Positions 34,133 to 44,400 of a DNA stretch of 64,000 nt are shown one piece after another (position 1 is the first letter of the stretch; each line of letters starts with the position of its first letter). Source of the DNA: Pseudopedobacter sp. (GTDB lineage Bacteria; Bacteroidota; Bacteroidia; Sphingobacteriales; Sphingobacteriaceae); assembly GCA_014378105.1 (NCBI GenBank), contig JACMOI010000021.1, forward strand, positions 1 through 64,000, in the 5' to 3' direction. Both the position numbers and the translations under genes were made by a program. A model generated the notes under the pieces. It was not told the DNA's origin, searched no databases, and was given only the letters and a program-made list of their open reading frames with translations.

Positions 34133-37100
34133 ATGATTTCAATTGTAACCATGCAAGATACCACCGTATATAAACCAAAAAATAAAATCAGATTTGTAAC
34201 TGCCGCTTCTCTTTTCGACGGTCACGATGCCACCATCAACATCATGAGGAGGATCTTACAGTCCTCTGGAGCTGAAGTGATTCATTTGGGACATAACCGT
34301 TCCGTGGATGAGGTGGTAAACTGCGCTATACAGGAAGATGTACAAGGTATCGCCATGACTTCTTATCAGGGCGGGCATACCGAGTATTTCAAATACATGT
34401 ATGATTTATTACAGGAGAAAGGTGCCGGACATATCAAAATATTTGCCGGAGGTGGGGGCGTAATTCAGCCGGATGAAATTAAAGAATTGGAGGCTTATGG
34501 CATCAATAAAATCTATTCTCCTGATGATGGCCGTAGCATGGGTTTACAAGGAATGATCAACGATATGTTGCAAAAAACAGATTACCCAACTATTCAAAAA
34601 TTAAATGGAGAAATCAAGACATTACCTAATAGAAATGTAAAATCCATAGCCTCTGCGATTTCAGTAGCAGAGAATTTTCCGGCAGAAGCAGTTGACTTTT
34701 TAAAAGAAGTACAAAAGCTCATCGGCAATAAAACCATTCCTGTTTTGGGCATCACCGGAACAGGAGGTGCAGGAAAATCTTCTTTGGTGGATGAATTGGT
34801 GCGTCGTTTTTTAGTGGAGACCGACAAAACCATGGCCATCATATCTGTCGATCCTTCTAAAAGAAAAACAGGTGGCGCTTTATTGGGTGACCGCATCCGC
34901 ATGAATGCAATTAACAATTCCCGTATTTATATGCGCTCTCTGGCAACGCGTCAGGCGAATTTAGCTTTATCCAAATATGTGCAGGAATCCATCAACATTT
35001 GTAAAGCCGCAGGTTTTGATTTGGTGATTGTGGAGACTTCTGGAATTGGTCAGTCTGATACAGAAATTACCGAACATTGCGACGTTTCTTTATATGTGAT
35101 GACGCCTGAATTTGGTGCCGCAACGCAGTTGGAGAAAATTGACATGTTGGACTTTGCGGATATGGTGGCTATCAATAAATTTGATAAACGTGGTGCTCAG
35201 GATGCTTTACGCGATGTGAAGAAACAATATAAGCGTAACCACCTAATATTTGATGCCAAAGACGAGGATTTACCTGTTTATGGCACCATGGCTTCTCAGT
35301 TTAACGACCCAGGGACCAATAATCTCTTCTCCGCTTTGATGAAGAAAATCACTGAAAAAACTGGGATAGACTTTAAAGCCAAAATGGCTTTCACCAAAGA
35401 GGAATCAGAGAAAGTTTATATCATTCCACCAGATAGAACCCGTTATTTAGCAGAGATTGCAGAAGCCAATCAGGCTTATGGCGAATGGGTTAACACACAA
35501 TCCAAACTCGCTCAGCAATTATTTCAATTACATGGCACCATTGAATTGTTAGAAAAGCATCAAGCGAAGGCCGAAGAAATTGAATCTTTGAAAAAGCTGT
35601 ATAGTGATATTGAAGAGCAATTAGATGGCGAATGCAGAAGATTATTGAGACAATGGCCAGATACATTAAAACAATACAAATCAGATTATTTTATCTATAA
35701 AGTGCGTGATAAGGAAATTAAGCAGTCTTTATTTACCGAGTCTTTATCTAAACTTAAAATTCCAAAGATTTCTTTACCTAGATATGAAGCTTGGGGAGAT
35801 ATTTTAAGATGGTTACTCACCGAAAACTTACCGGGAGAATTCCCTTATGCAGCTGGAGTTTTTCCTTTAAAACGTGAAGGCGAAGACCCAACACGTATGT
35901 TTGCCGGTGAAGGCGGACCAGAAAGGACCAATAAACGTTTCCATTATGTAAGTTTAGGTCAGCCAGCGAAACGGTTATCTACTGCTTTTGATTCGGTGAC
36001 CTTATATGGAGAAGATCCACATGTTCGTCCAGATATTTATGGTAAAATTGGTAATTCTGGAGTGAGCATTGCTACTTTGGATGATGCGAAAAAACTCTAT
36101 TCTGGTTTCGATTTATGCGCTCCAGCAACTTCGGTTTCTATGACTATCAATGGGCCTGCTCCAATGCTTTTAGGCTTCTTCATGAATGCTGCCATTGATC
36201 AACAATGCGAGCAATACATCAAAGAAAATAGTTTAGAAAAAGAAGTAGGGGATAAAATTGAGAAAATTTATAAGGCCAAAGGAACTAAAAGACCACATTA
36301 CGAAGGCAAACTGCCTAACGGAAATGATGGTTTAGGTTTAATGCTTTTAGGCGTTACCGGCGACCAGGTTTTACCTGCTGATGTGTACGCAACAATCAAA
36401 GCGAAAGCCATTGCTACGGTTCGTGGTACGGTGCAGGCAGATATTTTAAAAGAAGATCAGGCACAAAATACCTGTATCTTCTCTACCGAGTTCGCTTTGC
36501 GAATGATGGGAGATATCCAACAATATTTCATCAATGAAAAAGTAAGAAACTTTTATTCTGTTTCTATTTCTGGTTATCACATTGCTGAGGCAGGTGCAAA
36601 TCCAATTTCTCAATTAGCTTTCACGCTTTCTAATGGTTTCACTTTCGTGGAGTATTATTTGAGCAGAGGAATGAACATTGATGACTTCGCTCCTAACCTT
36701 TCCTTCTTCTTCTCTAACGGTATTGATCCGGAATATGCGGTGATCGGTAGAGTGGCTAGAAGAATATGGGCTAAAGCCATCAAACAGAAATACAAAGGAA
36801 ACGACCGCTCGCAGAAACTGAAATACCATATTCAAACTTCAGGAAGATCATTACATGCTCAGGAGATTGATTTCAATGATATCCGTACTACGCTTCAAGC
36901 TTTGTACGCTATTTACGATAACTGCAATTCCTTACATACCAATGCTTATGATGAGGCAATTACTACTCCTACCGAGGCATCTGTTCGTCGAGCCATGGCG
37001 ATACAACTTATCATTAACAGAGAATTAGGTCTGGCTAAAAATGAAAATCCTTTACAAGGTGCTTTCATTATTGAAGAACTCACTGATTTAGTAGAAGAAG

Positions 37101-37522
37101 CGGTATTGACCGAATTCAAACGTATCAACGACCGGGGCGGTGTTTTAGGCGCTATGGAAACCATGTATCAACGCGGTAAAATACAGGAGGAATCGCTTTA
37201 TTACGAAACCTTGAAGCATACTGGTGAATATCCAATTATTGGGGTGAATACTTTCCTGAATAAGGAAGGTTCTCCAACAGTAAGTCCAGGAGAAATTATT
37301 AGAGCAACCGAAGAAGAAAAGCAATTACAAATTGGAAATTTAAAAGCTTTTCAAGATAGAAACAGCGATTTAACTGAAGATTTATTGAAAGATTTACAGC
37401 TCAAAGCGATACATGGAGAAAATATTTTTGAAGGATTAATGGAAGCGACCAAGGTTTGTTCTTTGGGGCAAATCTCAAATGCGCTTTATGAGGTTGGGGG
37501 ACAGTACAGGAGGAATATGTAG
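34133..37522 (+). CDS. icmF: Fused isobutyryl-CoA mutase (IcmF) / methylmalonyl-CoA mutase family
   Basis: A 1129-residue cobalamin enzyme in one chain. An N-terminal B12-binding domain has the histidine motif D-G-H31-D that ligates cobalt. A MeaB-like G-protein chaperone domain follows with P-loop TGTGGAGKS (about 208-216). The large mutase domain (about 560 on) includes [45 protein letters not shown] and [14 protein letters not shown]. This fits IcmF, which interconverts isobutyryl-CoA and n-butyryl-CoA, better than the two-subunit methylmalonyl-CoA mutase. A TAAATTTG box lies at 34112-34119; the second ATG six codons in is an alternative start. The gene stands alone. Confidence 0.92.
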   Translation: MISIVTMQDTTVYKPKNKIRFVTAASLFDGHDATINIMRRILQSSGAEVIHLGHNRSVDEVVNCAIQEDVQGIAMTSYQGGHTEYFKYMYDLLQEKGAGHIKIFAGGGGVIQPDEIKELEAYGINKIYSPDDGRSMGLQGMINDMLQKTDYPTIQKLNGEIKTLPNRNVKSIASAISVAENFPAEAVDFLKEVQKLIGNKTIPVLGITGTGGAGKSSLVDELVRRFLVETDKTMAIISVDPSKRKTGGALLGDRIRMNAINNSRIYMRSLATRQANLALSKYVQESINICKAAGFDLVIVETSGIGQSDTEITEHCDVSLYVMTPEFGAATQLEKIDMLDFADMVAINKFDKRGAQDALRDVKKQYKRNHLIFDAKDEDLPVYGTMASQFNDPGTNNLFSALMKKITEKTGIDFKAKMAFTKEESEKVYIIPPDRTRYLAEIAEANQAYGEWVNTQSKLAQQLFQLHGTIELLEKHQAKAEEIESLKKLYSDIEEQLDGECRRLLRQWPDTLKQYKSDYFIYKVRDKEIKQSLFTESLSKLKIPKISLPRYEAWGDILRWLLTENLPGEFPYAAGVFPLKREGEDPTRMFAGEGGPERTNKRFHYVSLGQPAKRLSTAFDSVTLYGEDPHVRPDIYGKIGNSGVSIATLDDAKKLYSGFDLCAPATSVSMTINGPAPMLLGFFMNAAIDQQCEQYIKENSLEKEVGDKIEKIYKAKGTKRPHYEGKLPNGNDGLGLMLLGVTGDQVLPADVYATIKAKAIATVRGTVQADILKEDQAQNTCIFSTEFALRMMGDIQQYFINEKVRNFYSVSISGYHIAEAGANPISQLAFTLSNGFTFVEYYLSRGMNIDDFAPNLSFFFSNGIDPEYAVIGRVARRIWAKAIKQKYKGNDRSQKLKYHIQTSGRSLHAQEIDFNDIRTTLQALYAIYDNCNSLHTNAYDEAITTPTEASVRRAMAIQLIINRELGLAKNENPLQGAFIIEELTDLVEEAVLTEFKRINDRGGVLGAMETMYQRGKIQEESLYYETLKHTGEYPIIGVNTFLNKEGSPTVSPGEIIRATEEEKQLQIGNLKAFQDRNSDLTEDLLKDLQLKAIHGENIFEGLMEATKVCSLGQISNALYEVGGQYRRNM

Positions 37523-37570
37523 GCTGTGGATTTAGTTCTTATTAGTTTTAATTAATAATATATTTAATTT

Positions 37571-38392
37571 ATGAAATTTATTTTCTATGTTCTTTTTTTT
37601 CAGACATTAATCCAGTTTTCTTACGGACAAAACTCGGTGAATTCTCAAAATAAGGAAGTAGTAATGGGTCTGGAAAAACAATTTTTCTCTGGAACTAAAC
37701 TGGATAAGGATTTTAAATTTAATTTTCCGGGAGATTTCGAAGAACTTAATATCAAAACAGAAGATGGTTTTCATTTAAATGGAATACTATTCAAAGCAAA
37801 AGAGGTCTCTAAAGGAGTGATATTCTATTTACATGGTACTAATAATTCCCTAAATATTTGGGGGAAAATTGCACCAATTTACACTAATTTGAATTACGAT
37901 ATTTTAATACTTGACTATCGCGGTTATGGAAAAAGTGGAAGTGAAGTTAATAGTGAAAATCAATTAAATTCTGATTTACAAAAAGTTTACAATCAATTAA
38001 AACTGTTATATAAGGAGTCTAATATTATTATCATAGGTCAGTCTATTGGAACTGGTCCAGCAGCAAAACTGGCATCAATAAACAACCCAAAAGAGCTTAT
38101 TTTACAGGCACCATATTATAGCTTATCTGACTGGATATTTAACCTCGCTCCTGAGGTAGACACCAAAGAAATGAAATTTCAATATAAGACCTATGAATTA
38201 TTCCATCGTATAAAAGCTCCTGTTATAATATTTCATGGAGATGCTGATGAAGGTATTTATACCGGTTCTTCTCAAAAACTTAATGCCCTTTTTAAAAAAG
38301 GTGACAGATTATTCATTTTACATGGCGAAGGTCATAATGACTTCACTCATAATGATGAATATTTGAAAGAACTGCGGACTCTTCTAAAATAG
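37571..38392 (+). CDS. Secreted alpha/beta hydrolase
   Basis: A 273-residue alpha/beta-hydrolase with a signal peptide ending near YGQ. The oxyanion stretch is YLHGTNNSL, the nucleophile elbow is GQSIGTG, the acid is in FHGDADEGI and the histidine in HGEGHNDF. It resembles BEM46/YfhR-type serine hydrolases of unknown substrate. It follows icmF by 48 bases on the same strand. Confidence 0.85.
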   Translation: MKFIFYVLFFQTLIQFSYGQNSVNSQNKEVVMGLEKQFFSGTKLDKDFKFNFPGDFEELNIKTEDGFHLNGILFKAKEVSKGVIFYLHGTNNSLNIWGKIAPIYTNLNYDILILDYRGYGKSGSEVNSENQLNSDLQKVYNQLKLLYKESNIIIIGQSIGTGPAAKLASINNPKELILQAPYYSLSDWIFNLAPEVDTKEMKFQYKTYELFHRIKAPVIIFHGDADEGIYTGSSQKLNALFKKGDRLFILHGEGHNDFTHNDEYLKELRTLLK

Positions 38393-38454
38393 TCTAGAGA
38401 AAATTAAATCTCACTGATAACCTGTCCTTAGTATTAAAGGCTACGCTAGATATT

Positions 38455-38541
38455 GTCGGTCATCAATACTAATTTTTAATACCGACTTCTCGGTCTACAC
38501 ACCCCCTCGTTTAAGTGTTCCGATAGGATCACTTAAATGCT
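38455..38541. repeat. Cluster of hairpins near the RAYT remnant
   Basis: GTCGGT (38455-38460) pairs with ACCGAC (38481-38486), and ACCGA may also pair with TCGGT immediately after it. Next, TTTAAGTG with an inner TCC pairs with GGA and CACTTAAA across a GATA loop (38510-38537). The grouping next to transposase debris fits REP-type palindromes. Confidence 0.5.
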
Positions 38542-38575
38542 GTTGAGAAACTGAGGACTGTATCTGAAAATTATA

Positions 38576-38704
38576 TTACCACATTCTTTCCATTGGCAGT
38601 AAACCTTCTTTATCTTCAAAATAAATCGAAGTACTACTGTATTTATAATCTTGTGGTTCATATACAATTCTAGCTCTTAACGGGTTTTTACAAATATAAT
38701 CCAT
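38576..38704 (-). pseudogene. C-terminal remnant of a REP-associated tyrosine transposase (RAYT)
   Basis: The 42-residue frame begins MDYICKNPLRARIVYEPQDY and continues YSSTSIYF. It matches the end of IS200-like/RAYT transposases, where YIHxNPVxAGLVxxPEDYxYSS is conserved. The catalytic HUH motif and tyrosine lie upstream in intact proteins and are absent here. It is therefore not functional. Confidence 0.7.
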
Positions 38705-38728
38705 CTTTTGTTGTATAATTTATGCTAT

Positions 38729-38757
38729 TAGACATGTTAGCGCAGCGCATGTCGAAC
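38729..38757. repeat. REP-like palindrome, copy 1
   Basis: GACATG and CATGTC flank TTAGCGCAGCG. A related sequence occurs at 39517-39543, with ATGTTAGC and GAATGTCGAACT shared. Confidence 0.5.
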
Positions 38758-38836
38758 TTAAAAATAATTTGGATTTGTAATCCATCTGTTAAAATTTTCA
38801 ATTCAATCTATGTTTATTCCAAAAAAACAATTATAA

Positions 38837-38856
38837 TTGTATCCAAGTAGATACAA
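38837..38856. promoter_or_regulatory. Operator-like palindrome before the HigBA-type pair
   Basis: TTGTATC and GATACAA form a perfect seven-base inverted repeat with a six-base spacer, ending five bases before the toxin ATG. Autoregulation by the helix-turn-helix antitoxin at this site is expected for such modules. Confidence 0.6.
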
Positions 38857-38861
38857 AAATT

Positions 38862-39137
38862 ATGTACTTTATTGAGAAAACTACCGAATTTGATAAATGG
38901 ATAAGAAAGCTTAATGATTTAAAAGCCAAATCAAAAATCCTTTTTAGAATTCAGAAGATTGAAAACGATGGCCATTTTGGAGATTTCAGTATTGTAGGTG
39001 ATGGTATTAAGGAATTAAGAATACACTTTGCAAAAGGGTATAGAGTTTATTTTAAAGAAGTAGATGGTAAAATCATTATTCTACTCATTGTTGGAGATAA
39101 ATTCACTCAGCAAGATGACATAGATAAAGCAAAATAA
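38862..39137 (+). CDS. Addiction-module killer protein (RelE/ParE superfamily, HigB-like toxin)
   Basis: A 91-residue toxin. The pattern FIEKTTEFDKWIRKLNDLKAKSKILFRIQKI, then LRIHFAKGYRVYFKE and ILLIVGDKFTQQDDIDKA is that of the addiction-module killer family TIGR02683. The toxin comes first, followed 28 bases later by its antitoxin, the order seen in HigBA-type pairs. Confidence 0.88.
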   Translation: MYFIEKTTEFDKWIRKLNDLKAKSKILFRIQKIENDGHFGDFSIVGDGIKELRIHFAKGYRVYFKEVDGKIIILLIVGDKFTQQDDIDKAK

Positions 39138-39165
39138 ATCTGGAAAAAATTGAAGCAATAAAAAA

Positions 39166-39450
39166 ATGGAAACTTCAAAATTTGACATCGCCGATTATTT
39201 GGATAGTAAAGAAATGATTGCAGAATACCTTAACACTGTTTTAGAAGATGGAGATAATAATGATGTGATTAATGCGATTGGCCATATTGCTAAAGCAATT
39301 GGGATGACAAAAATAGCGGAAGAAACAGGCTTAAGCAGACCCAGTCTATACAAAGCGTTATCAGAAGGAGCCAAGCCTCAATTTGCTACAATAATGAAAG
39401 TTTTAAAAGCGATTGGAGGTCAAATTCAGGTAAATCCTGTTTCTGTTTAA
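39166..39450 (+). CDS. Addiction-module antidote protein (HTH, HigA-like)
   Basis: A 94-residue antitoxin with an N-terminal tail (ETSKFDIADYLDSKEMIAEYL) and a C-terminal helix-turn-helix: IAKAIGMTKIAEETGLSRPSLYKALS. The pattern matches the TIGR02684 antidote family. It likely binds the toxin and represses the operon at the palindrome upstream of the toxin gene. Confidence 0.88.
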   Translation: METSKFDIADYLDSKEMIAEYLNTVLEDGDNNDVINAIGHIAKAIGMTKIAEETGLSRPSLYKALSEGAKPQFATIMKVLKAIGGQIQVNPVSV

Positions 39451-39516
39451 AGGATGTTGCTTTAAACCTTTTTTAAGGCTTATAGGGTTGAAATTTTAAA
39501 TTATATCGCAGTTTCT

Positions 39517-39543
39517 AAATGTTAGCAAAGCGAATGTCGAACT
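39517..39543. repeat. REP-like repeat, copy 2
   Basis: ATGTTAGC, AAAGC and GAATGTCGAACT echo copy 1 near 38732-38757, with a few base changes that weaken the palindrome. The two copies flank the HigBA-type pair. Confidence 0.45.
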
Positions 39544-39626
39544 CTCAAATAATTGTATTTCTAATCTACAATTAAACAGCTAGGAATATTTAAAGAAATT
39601 TGAAACATCTACTAAGCGATAAAAAC

Positions 39627-40004
39627 TTATCTCAATCCCTTCATCTCCTGTTTCCGCATAGGCATTTGATCAATCAGTCCATATAATTTGTTGGAACTTA
39701 TAATGGTGTTTGAACTAAATTTCTGTCCTCCATCTTTGCCAACTAGCACTAGCGTAAATAAATTAGGATTGATCTTTAAGAAACTATATTTTTCAAAATC
39801 TTTGGTGTTGGTTACTACACATGTTATTTTAATTTGTCGTTCTGATAAACCCACCAAATCTTTAGAGAGAATTTTGACTTGTTTGGATACGGTATCTATT
39901 TTGTTTTTTGGATAAAATAAGATCACCTTTCTATAAACATTAGATTGACTGTAGCTTGAAAGATTTATTGAAAAATAGATGACGAGCATGGAAAATAATT
40001 TCAT
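39627..40004 (-). CDS. DUF4174 domain protein, exported
   Basis: A 125-residue protein with a signal peptide (MKLFSMLVIYFSINLSSYSQ). The C-terminal half has the DUF4174 hallmark FTLVLVGKDGGQKFSS...LIDQMPMRKQEM. The family has a thioredoxin-like fold without a CxxC motif and its function is unknown. It lies alone. Confidence 0.85.
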   Translation of the reverse strand: MKLFSMLVIYFSINLSSYSQSNVYRKVILFYPKNKIDTVSKQVKILSKDLVGLSERQIKITCVVTNTKDFEKYSFLKINPNLFTLVLVGKDGGQKFSSNTIISSNKLYGLIDQMPMRKQEMKGLR

Positions 40005-40237
40005 GACAGCTAGATTTGATTAACAAAAATTTTTAATTTTATAACATTGTTTAAAAAGATTGGTTTTGCTAACCGATTCGCATCGTTTAATAAAGTGTTT
40101 GAGCAGTTTAATCAAGACATTAGTCTCTTCAAAAACTCATTGATGATTATCTTTTCCGATATTCCTCCTCTAACTCAAATTTAATTAAGAATTGAAAGCA
40201 TAACACAAGAATATAAATCCTATTAAAACAAATAAAA

Positions 40238-40882
40238 ATGAAAGATTTTGGTAGAAAGCATGCCGTTCAAATACTTGCCCTTATTTCTTTAGGATTTATC
40301 ATACTCACCATCCTTATTATAGTTTTCCCAAACTCGTGGCTAGATTCTGAATTCTCAGAAGAGGTTCAGGAACACCACAATTCGGCCATAGATTTTTTAA
40401 TGGAAGGCATCAGTTGGTTTGGTCATTTTTGGATTTCCACTAGTATGGTTTTAGCAAGTGCCACACTTCTATTTATCTTTAAAAAGAAACGCGAAGCCAT
40501 TTATTGTGCAGCTACCCTATTAATAGGTTTAATTACTTATTTAATAAAGAACCTGATTAATCGACCAAGACCTAACAGTGATTTGGTAAGAGTTATTGTG
40601 GATACACAACATCAGAGCTTCCCGAGTGGTCATGTGTCGTTTTATATCGTATTTTTTGGTTTTATCGCATTCATTTTTCATCATCGGAAATGGCTTTCTA
40701 AATTACCGAGGCGTGTGATTATATTTTTCTGCCTTTTCCTTATTTTAACCGTTCCAATTTCCAGGATTTACTTAGGTGCGCATTGGTTTACCGATGTTTT
40801 AGGTGGATTTTTGCTGGGCAGTATTTTTTTGGGATTTCTTCTCTTTTTATATTTGAAAAAAGAGCATCATCAAACTTCATAA
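40238..40882 (+). CDS. PAP2-family membrane phosphatase
   Basis: A 214-residue integral membrane phosphatase with the three catalytic motifs: KNLINRPRP, SFPSGHVSFY and SRIYLGAHWFTDVLGG. Proteins of this type hydrolyse lipid phosphates such as undecaprenyl pyrophosphate or phosphatidate. It has five or six membrane segments, with a first hydrophobic helix at about residues 9-30. A second PAP2 protein of a different subgroup is encoded at 46577-47194. Confidence 0.92.
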   Translation: MKDFGRKHAVQILALISLGFIILTILIIVFPNSWLDSEFSEEVQEHHNSAIDFLMEGISWFGHFWISTSMVLASATLLFIFKKKREAIYCAATLLIGLITYLIKNLINRPRPNSDLVRVIVDTQHQSFPSGHVSFYIVFFGFIAFIFHHRKWLSKLPRRVIIFFCLFLILTVPISRIYLGAHWFTDVLGGFLLGSIFLGFLLFLYLKKEHHQTS

Positions 40883-41018
40883 TTTCCTTTAAATAGGATT
40901 TTATACTTCCCAATTTTTATACGCCTCATTTTTTTGCTGTTTTGTAACAAATAGATAACTAAACTGAATTCCCTCAGAATTGATGTTTAGCTATGCGAAA
41001 TAATTTCCATCGCATTCT

Positions 41019-43457
41019 ATGAAATACATTTTACTACTATCCGCTTTATTATTTAGCCTTTCCTTAAAAGCTCAAAAATCAGGACAATTGACCGGACTTG
41101 TTGTTGACTCTGTTACTCATCAACCTATAGACTATGCCTCCATTGGACTTTATAAAAGTGGCACTGAAAAACCAATTGATGGTGTGGTTACCGCTGTGGA
41201 TGGTAAATTTAGCTTAGATAATCTAAAAGACGGTGAATATAAAATTACCATAGATTTTATTGGATACAAACGTAAAACGATTGATCATCTCCAAATTAAT
41301 GAAAACAATAAATTGATTGATTTGGGAAGTATCAACCTATTTTCTAGTAGTAAATTACTTAAGGGGGTAACTGTAACAGCAAATGCACCCATCATTCAAA
41401 ACAAGATTGATAAAATAGTTTATAATGCCGAGAATGACCTGACCTCGCAAAGTGGAGTGGCTACGGATGTATTAAAGAAAATTCCACAGGTAACCGTTGA
41501 TATTGACGGAAATGTTCAACTTTTAGGGAGTTCTGGTGTTCGATTTTTAATTAACGGAAAGCCATCTACCATTTTTGGAAGTAGCGTGGCAGATGCTTTA
41601 CAATCCATCCCGGCTAATCAAATTAAAAGTATAGAAGTGATCAGCAGTCCAGGTACGAAATATGATGCTGCCGGAACTGCGGGTATCATCAATATCATCT
41701 TAAAAAAGAATAATATCTATGGGTTAAACGGTAGTGTAAACCTATCAGGAGGTACCCGAAGAAATAATGGTTCTATAAACTTGAGTGCCAAAAAAGGTAA
41801 TTTTGGCATCAGTACTTTTTTTAATGGAAACACTCAACTGAATACAAAAAGTTTAAACGGCAGCAATCGAGCTTCTTTTTTTGGAGATACGACGAATAAT
41901 TTGATTCAAAATGGATATAACCAAATCAAAAGAAATGGAATTCGGACAGGATTAAGTATAGATTGGGATATCAATAAAAAAAATAATGTGAGTACTTCTG
42001 CAGGGTATGATGCTTTTAATAACAACAATGGGAATTCTACCAATCAGCAAATTGAAACTTATAAAGCTGCTAACCAACTCAATAACCAATCCTCTTTGCT
42101 TAGTGGCAATAACTATTTCAATGAACATTCGGTTGATTTAACTTTCGCTTATAAAAAGACTTTTGAGAAACAAGATGAGGAATTGAATATTGAGGCAAAT
42201 GCTGGTTTAGGAAGAAGTAATACGTCTTTCAATCAGCAAGAGTCCATTTCAAATTTCAGCAATCCTTTTTCTGGTTTGAAGAGCAATAACCATGGTGTAG
42301 ATAATGAATTAGAGGTCAAGATAGATTATACTTATCCCGTAAACGATAATTTTATTATTGAAACAGGTGCAAAGACCATTTTTAACAAAATAACAGGAAG
42401 CTCTTTGGTAAATACGCTGAATAGCCGTAATCAGGAGTTTATACCCAATCCATCACAATCCAATAGCTTAGACTATAATAGAAATATTTTCGCAGCTTAC
42501 TTTTCTGGCACTTACAAACTTTTTGATTATTTAGATGTAAAATCAGGTTTACGATATGAAAGGACTATTTCTGATGCCAAATACTCGCAGGTTGGCAATA
42601 TTACGATTGATCCTTACAATACATTTGCACCTTCTGTGGTGATTGCTCATAATTTCAAGAATAAAAATAGCTTAAAGCTGAGTTACAGTTATCGGATAGA
42701 AAGACCAGATTATGAAGATCTAAATCCATTTCTTGACCTTTCGGATCCTAGAAACGCAAGTACTGGAAATCCAAATCTAAAGCCTGAGATTGGTAATAAC
42801 TTTGAATTCGGATTCAACAAAAATTATACAAAAGGTGGTAATTTAAATTTGGCGATATTTTATCGACATAATGGGCAGGATATCAAATCCTTTGCTACTT
42901 TTTACCCAAGTTATGTTGTTGGAGATTCGACTTATAAAAACCTCACCTTGAATACCCGTTTAAATATTGGGGAAGAAATACGTGAAGGAATCAGTATCTC
43001 TGGTTCTATTCCTTTTGGCAGTAAGTTAACTTTTCGTCCAAATATGTTCATCGCTTACCAAACCATCGTGAATAAATATACTGGTGGACCAAATGTAAAT
43101 GGCTTAAGAGCTCGGATAAATTTAAATGCGAGCTACGAGTTTAATTCAGACTTTAGTGCCGAATTGTTTGGCAACTATAACTCACTAGAAAATAATGTAC
43201 AAGGAAAACGTCCAGCCTTTTTCTTCTACAATCTTGCTCTAAGAAAAAATCTGTTCAATAAAAAGGGAAGTATCGGTTTTACGGCAACCAACCCTTTTAG
43301 TAAATATGTAAAACAAGAAAGCACTACTTATGCTGTAAATTCAACTGGGACGTCTTATAGACAGATTCCATTCCGCTCTTTTGGACTGACATTTGCGTAC
43401 CGATTTGGTAAGTTAGATTTTAAGAAGGATGAAGGAAACGATTTGCCAACATTATAG
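41019..43457 (+). CDS. Outer-membrane beta-barrel receptor with CarboxypepD_reg-like domain
   Basis: An 812-residue protein with signal peptide (ending LKAQ), an N-terminal carboxypeptidase-regulatory-like domain (about 22-100: LTGLVVDSVTHQPIDYASIGLY), a plug-like region (about 115-235, with GVATDVLKKIPQVTVDIDGNVQLLGSSGV and NQIKSIEVISSPGTKYDAAGTAGIINI) and a large barrel ending in a Phe-rich C-terminus. It is of the OMP_b-brl type seen in Bacteroidota. The substrate is unknown. No SusD partner is present, so it is not a classical Sus pair. Confidence 0.88.
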   Translation: MKYILLLSALLFSLSLKAQKSGQLTGLVVDSVTHQPIDYASIGLYKSGTEKPIDGVVTAVDGKFSLDNLKDGEYKITIDFIGYKRKTIDHLQINENNKLIDLGSINLFSSSKLLKGVTVTANAPIIQNKIDKIVYNAENDLTSQSGVATDVLKKIPQVTVDIDGNVQLLGSSGVRFLINGKPSTIFGSSVADALQSIPANQIKSIEVISSPGTKYDAAGTAGIINIILKKNNIYGLNGSVNLSGGTRRNNGSINLSAKKGNFGISTFFNGNTQLNTKSLNGSNRASFFGDTTNNLIQNGYNQIKRNGIRTGLSIDWDINKKNNVSTSAGYDAFNNNNGNSTNQQIETYKAANQLNNQSSLLSGNNYFNEHSVDLTFAYKKTFEKQDEELNIEANAGLGRSNTSFNQQESISNFSNPFSGLKSNNHGVDNELEVKIDYTYPVNDNFIIETGAKTIFNKITGSSLVNTLNSRNQEFIPNPSQSNSLDYNRNIFAAYFSGTYKLFDYLDVKSGLRYERTISDAKYSQVGNITIDPYNTFAPSVVIAHNFKNKNSLKLSYSYRIERPDYEDLNPFLDLSDPRNASTGNPNLKPEIGNNFEFGFNKNYTKGGNLNLAIFYRHNGQDIKSFATFYPSYVVGDSTYKNLTLNTRLNIGEEIREGISISGSIPFGSKLTFRPNMFIAYQTIVNKYTGGPNVNGLRARINLNASYEFNSDFSAELFGNYNSLENNVQGKRPAFFFYNLALRKNLFNKKGSIGFTATNPFSKYVKQESTTYAVNSTGTSYRQIPFRSFGLTFAYRFGKLDFKKDEGNDLPTL

Positions 43458-43519
43458 TTGATTGATGGATAAATAGTTGACTAAATAAACTTGTTAATAT
43501 TGTATTAATCAAGAACAAT

Positions 43520-43942
43520 TTGATGATGAATAAGAGCGAGATAAAACCATCCTTTATAAAAAGAATGAAGGATAAAGTGAAGCAAATGAAGCAAGATACA
43601 CTTGCACTTTATTATGCTTATCAGCATCCCGACACTCCTTTTACCGCAAAATTACTTATTGGCATTACTATAGGATATTTGCTAAGCCCAATTGATCTTA
43701 TCCCTGATTTTATTCCGGTTTTGGGCCTCCTGGATGATCTGCTGATTGTACCTTTTTTAATTGTATTATCCATTAGGTTGATTCCAGCTATAGTTTGGAA
43801 GGCTAGTCTAGAAAGAGCGATAGCAGAACCTCTTATACTAAAAAAAGCAAAATGGTTTGTAGTGATTGTTATATTAATTTGGCTATTAATTATTGCTGGT
43901 TTATTTTTCTACCTGAAAAATAAACCAGCTAAAAATGTTTAA
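43520..43942 (+). CDS. DUF1232 (YkvA-like) membrane protein
   Basis: A 140-residue protein with the DUF1232 hallmark GYLLSPIDLIPDFIPVLGLLDDLLIVPFLI, two or three membrane segments and basic termini. Function is unknown. The small exported protein gene starts 11 bases after it and may share its transcript. Confidence 0.85.
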   Translation: MMMNKSEIKPSFIKRMKDKVKQMKQDTLALYYAYQHPDTPFTAKLLIGITIGYLLSPIDLIPDFIPVLGLLDDLLIVPFLIVLSIRLIPAIVWKASLERAIAEPLILKKAKWFVVIVILIWLLIIAGLFFYLKNKPAKNV

Positions 43943-43953
43943 ATTTATCCAGT

Positions 43954-44355
43954 ATGTTTATTAGAAAAGTTGGATATATCTTTATAACTGTTTACTTTCT
44001 TTGTGGTCAGCTGATTTTTCCCTTGGGCGATTTTTCTTTGATGCGAGATTTAAGTAGCATGTATCAAAAATATCAACTGGTAGAAAATACAAAAGAGGCA
44101 AGTCCCTCGGATTTTGTGTTTGATTATCTCCTTCATGGTGAAACCCTATTTGGACATAATTTGAATGAAGCTGCTCCAAAAGATTATGGCTCAGTACAAT
44201 TTATCCATCATCCAAGTCCTAATAATTATATCCTCATTTCTTTTACTATTCCTCCATTTCAACATTTAGCTGATTTCGGATCCTATCATTTACCTGATGA
44301 GCAACAATATACTAAAGTATACACCCATTCATTGTTCAGGCCCCCTCATGTTTAG
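43954..44355 (+). CDS. Unknown exported protein upstream of a TonB-dependent receptor (133 aa)
   Basis: The N-terminus (IRKVGYIFITVYFLCGQL) looks like a signal anchor or signal peptide. The rest has many histidines and ends FRPPHV. Proteins of similar size and C-terminal ending commonly lie ahead of TonB-dependent receptors or metal efflux genes in Bacteroidota, and the receptor gene begins 45 bases downstream. I cannot name a family. A metal-linked role is only a guess from context and the histidine content. Confidence 0.65.
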   Translation: MFIRKVGYIFITVYFLCGQLIFPLGDFSLMRDLSSMYQKYQLVENTKEASPSDFVFDYLLHGETLFGHNLNEAAPKDYGSVQFIHHPSPNNYILISFTIPPFQHLADFGSYHLPDEQQYTKVYTHSLFRPPHV

Positions 44356-44400
44356 CTTTTTCGGCTAGTTTTTAAAAACATTCATTATCAATTTATTAAC

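Larger units (their letters stand above)
38393..38861. other. Gene-poor region with RAYT debris and hairpins
   Basis: The stretch contains hairpins (38455-38541), the transposase remnant, REP-like repeats and an operator-like palindrome, listed separately. No intact gene is present. Confidence 0.7.
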
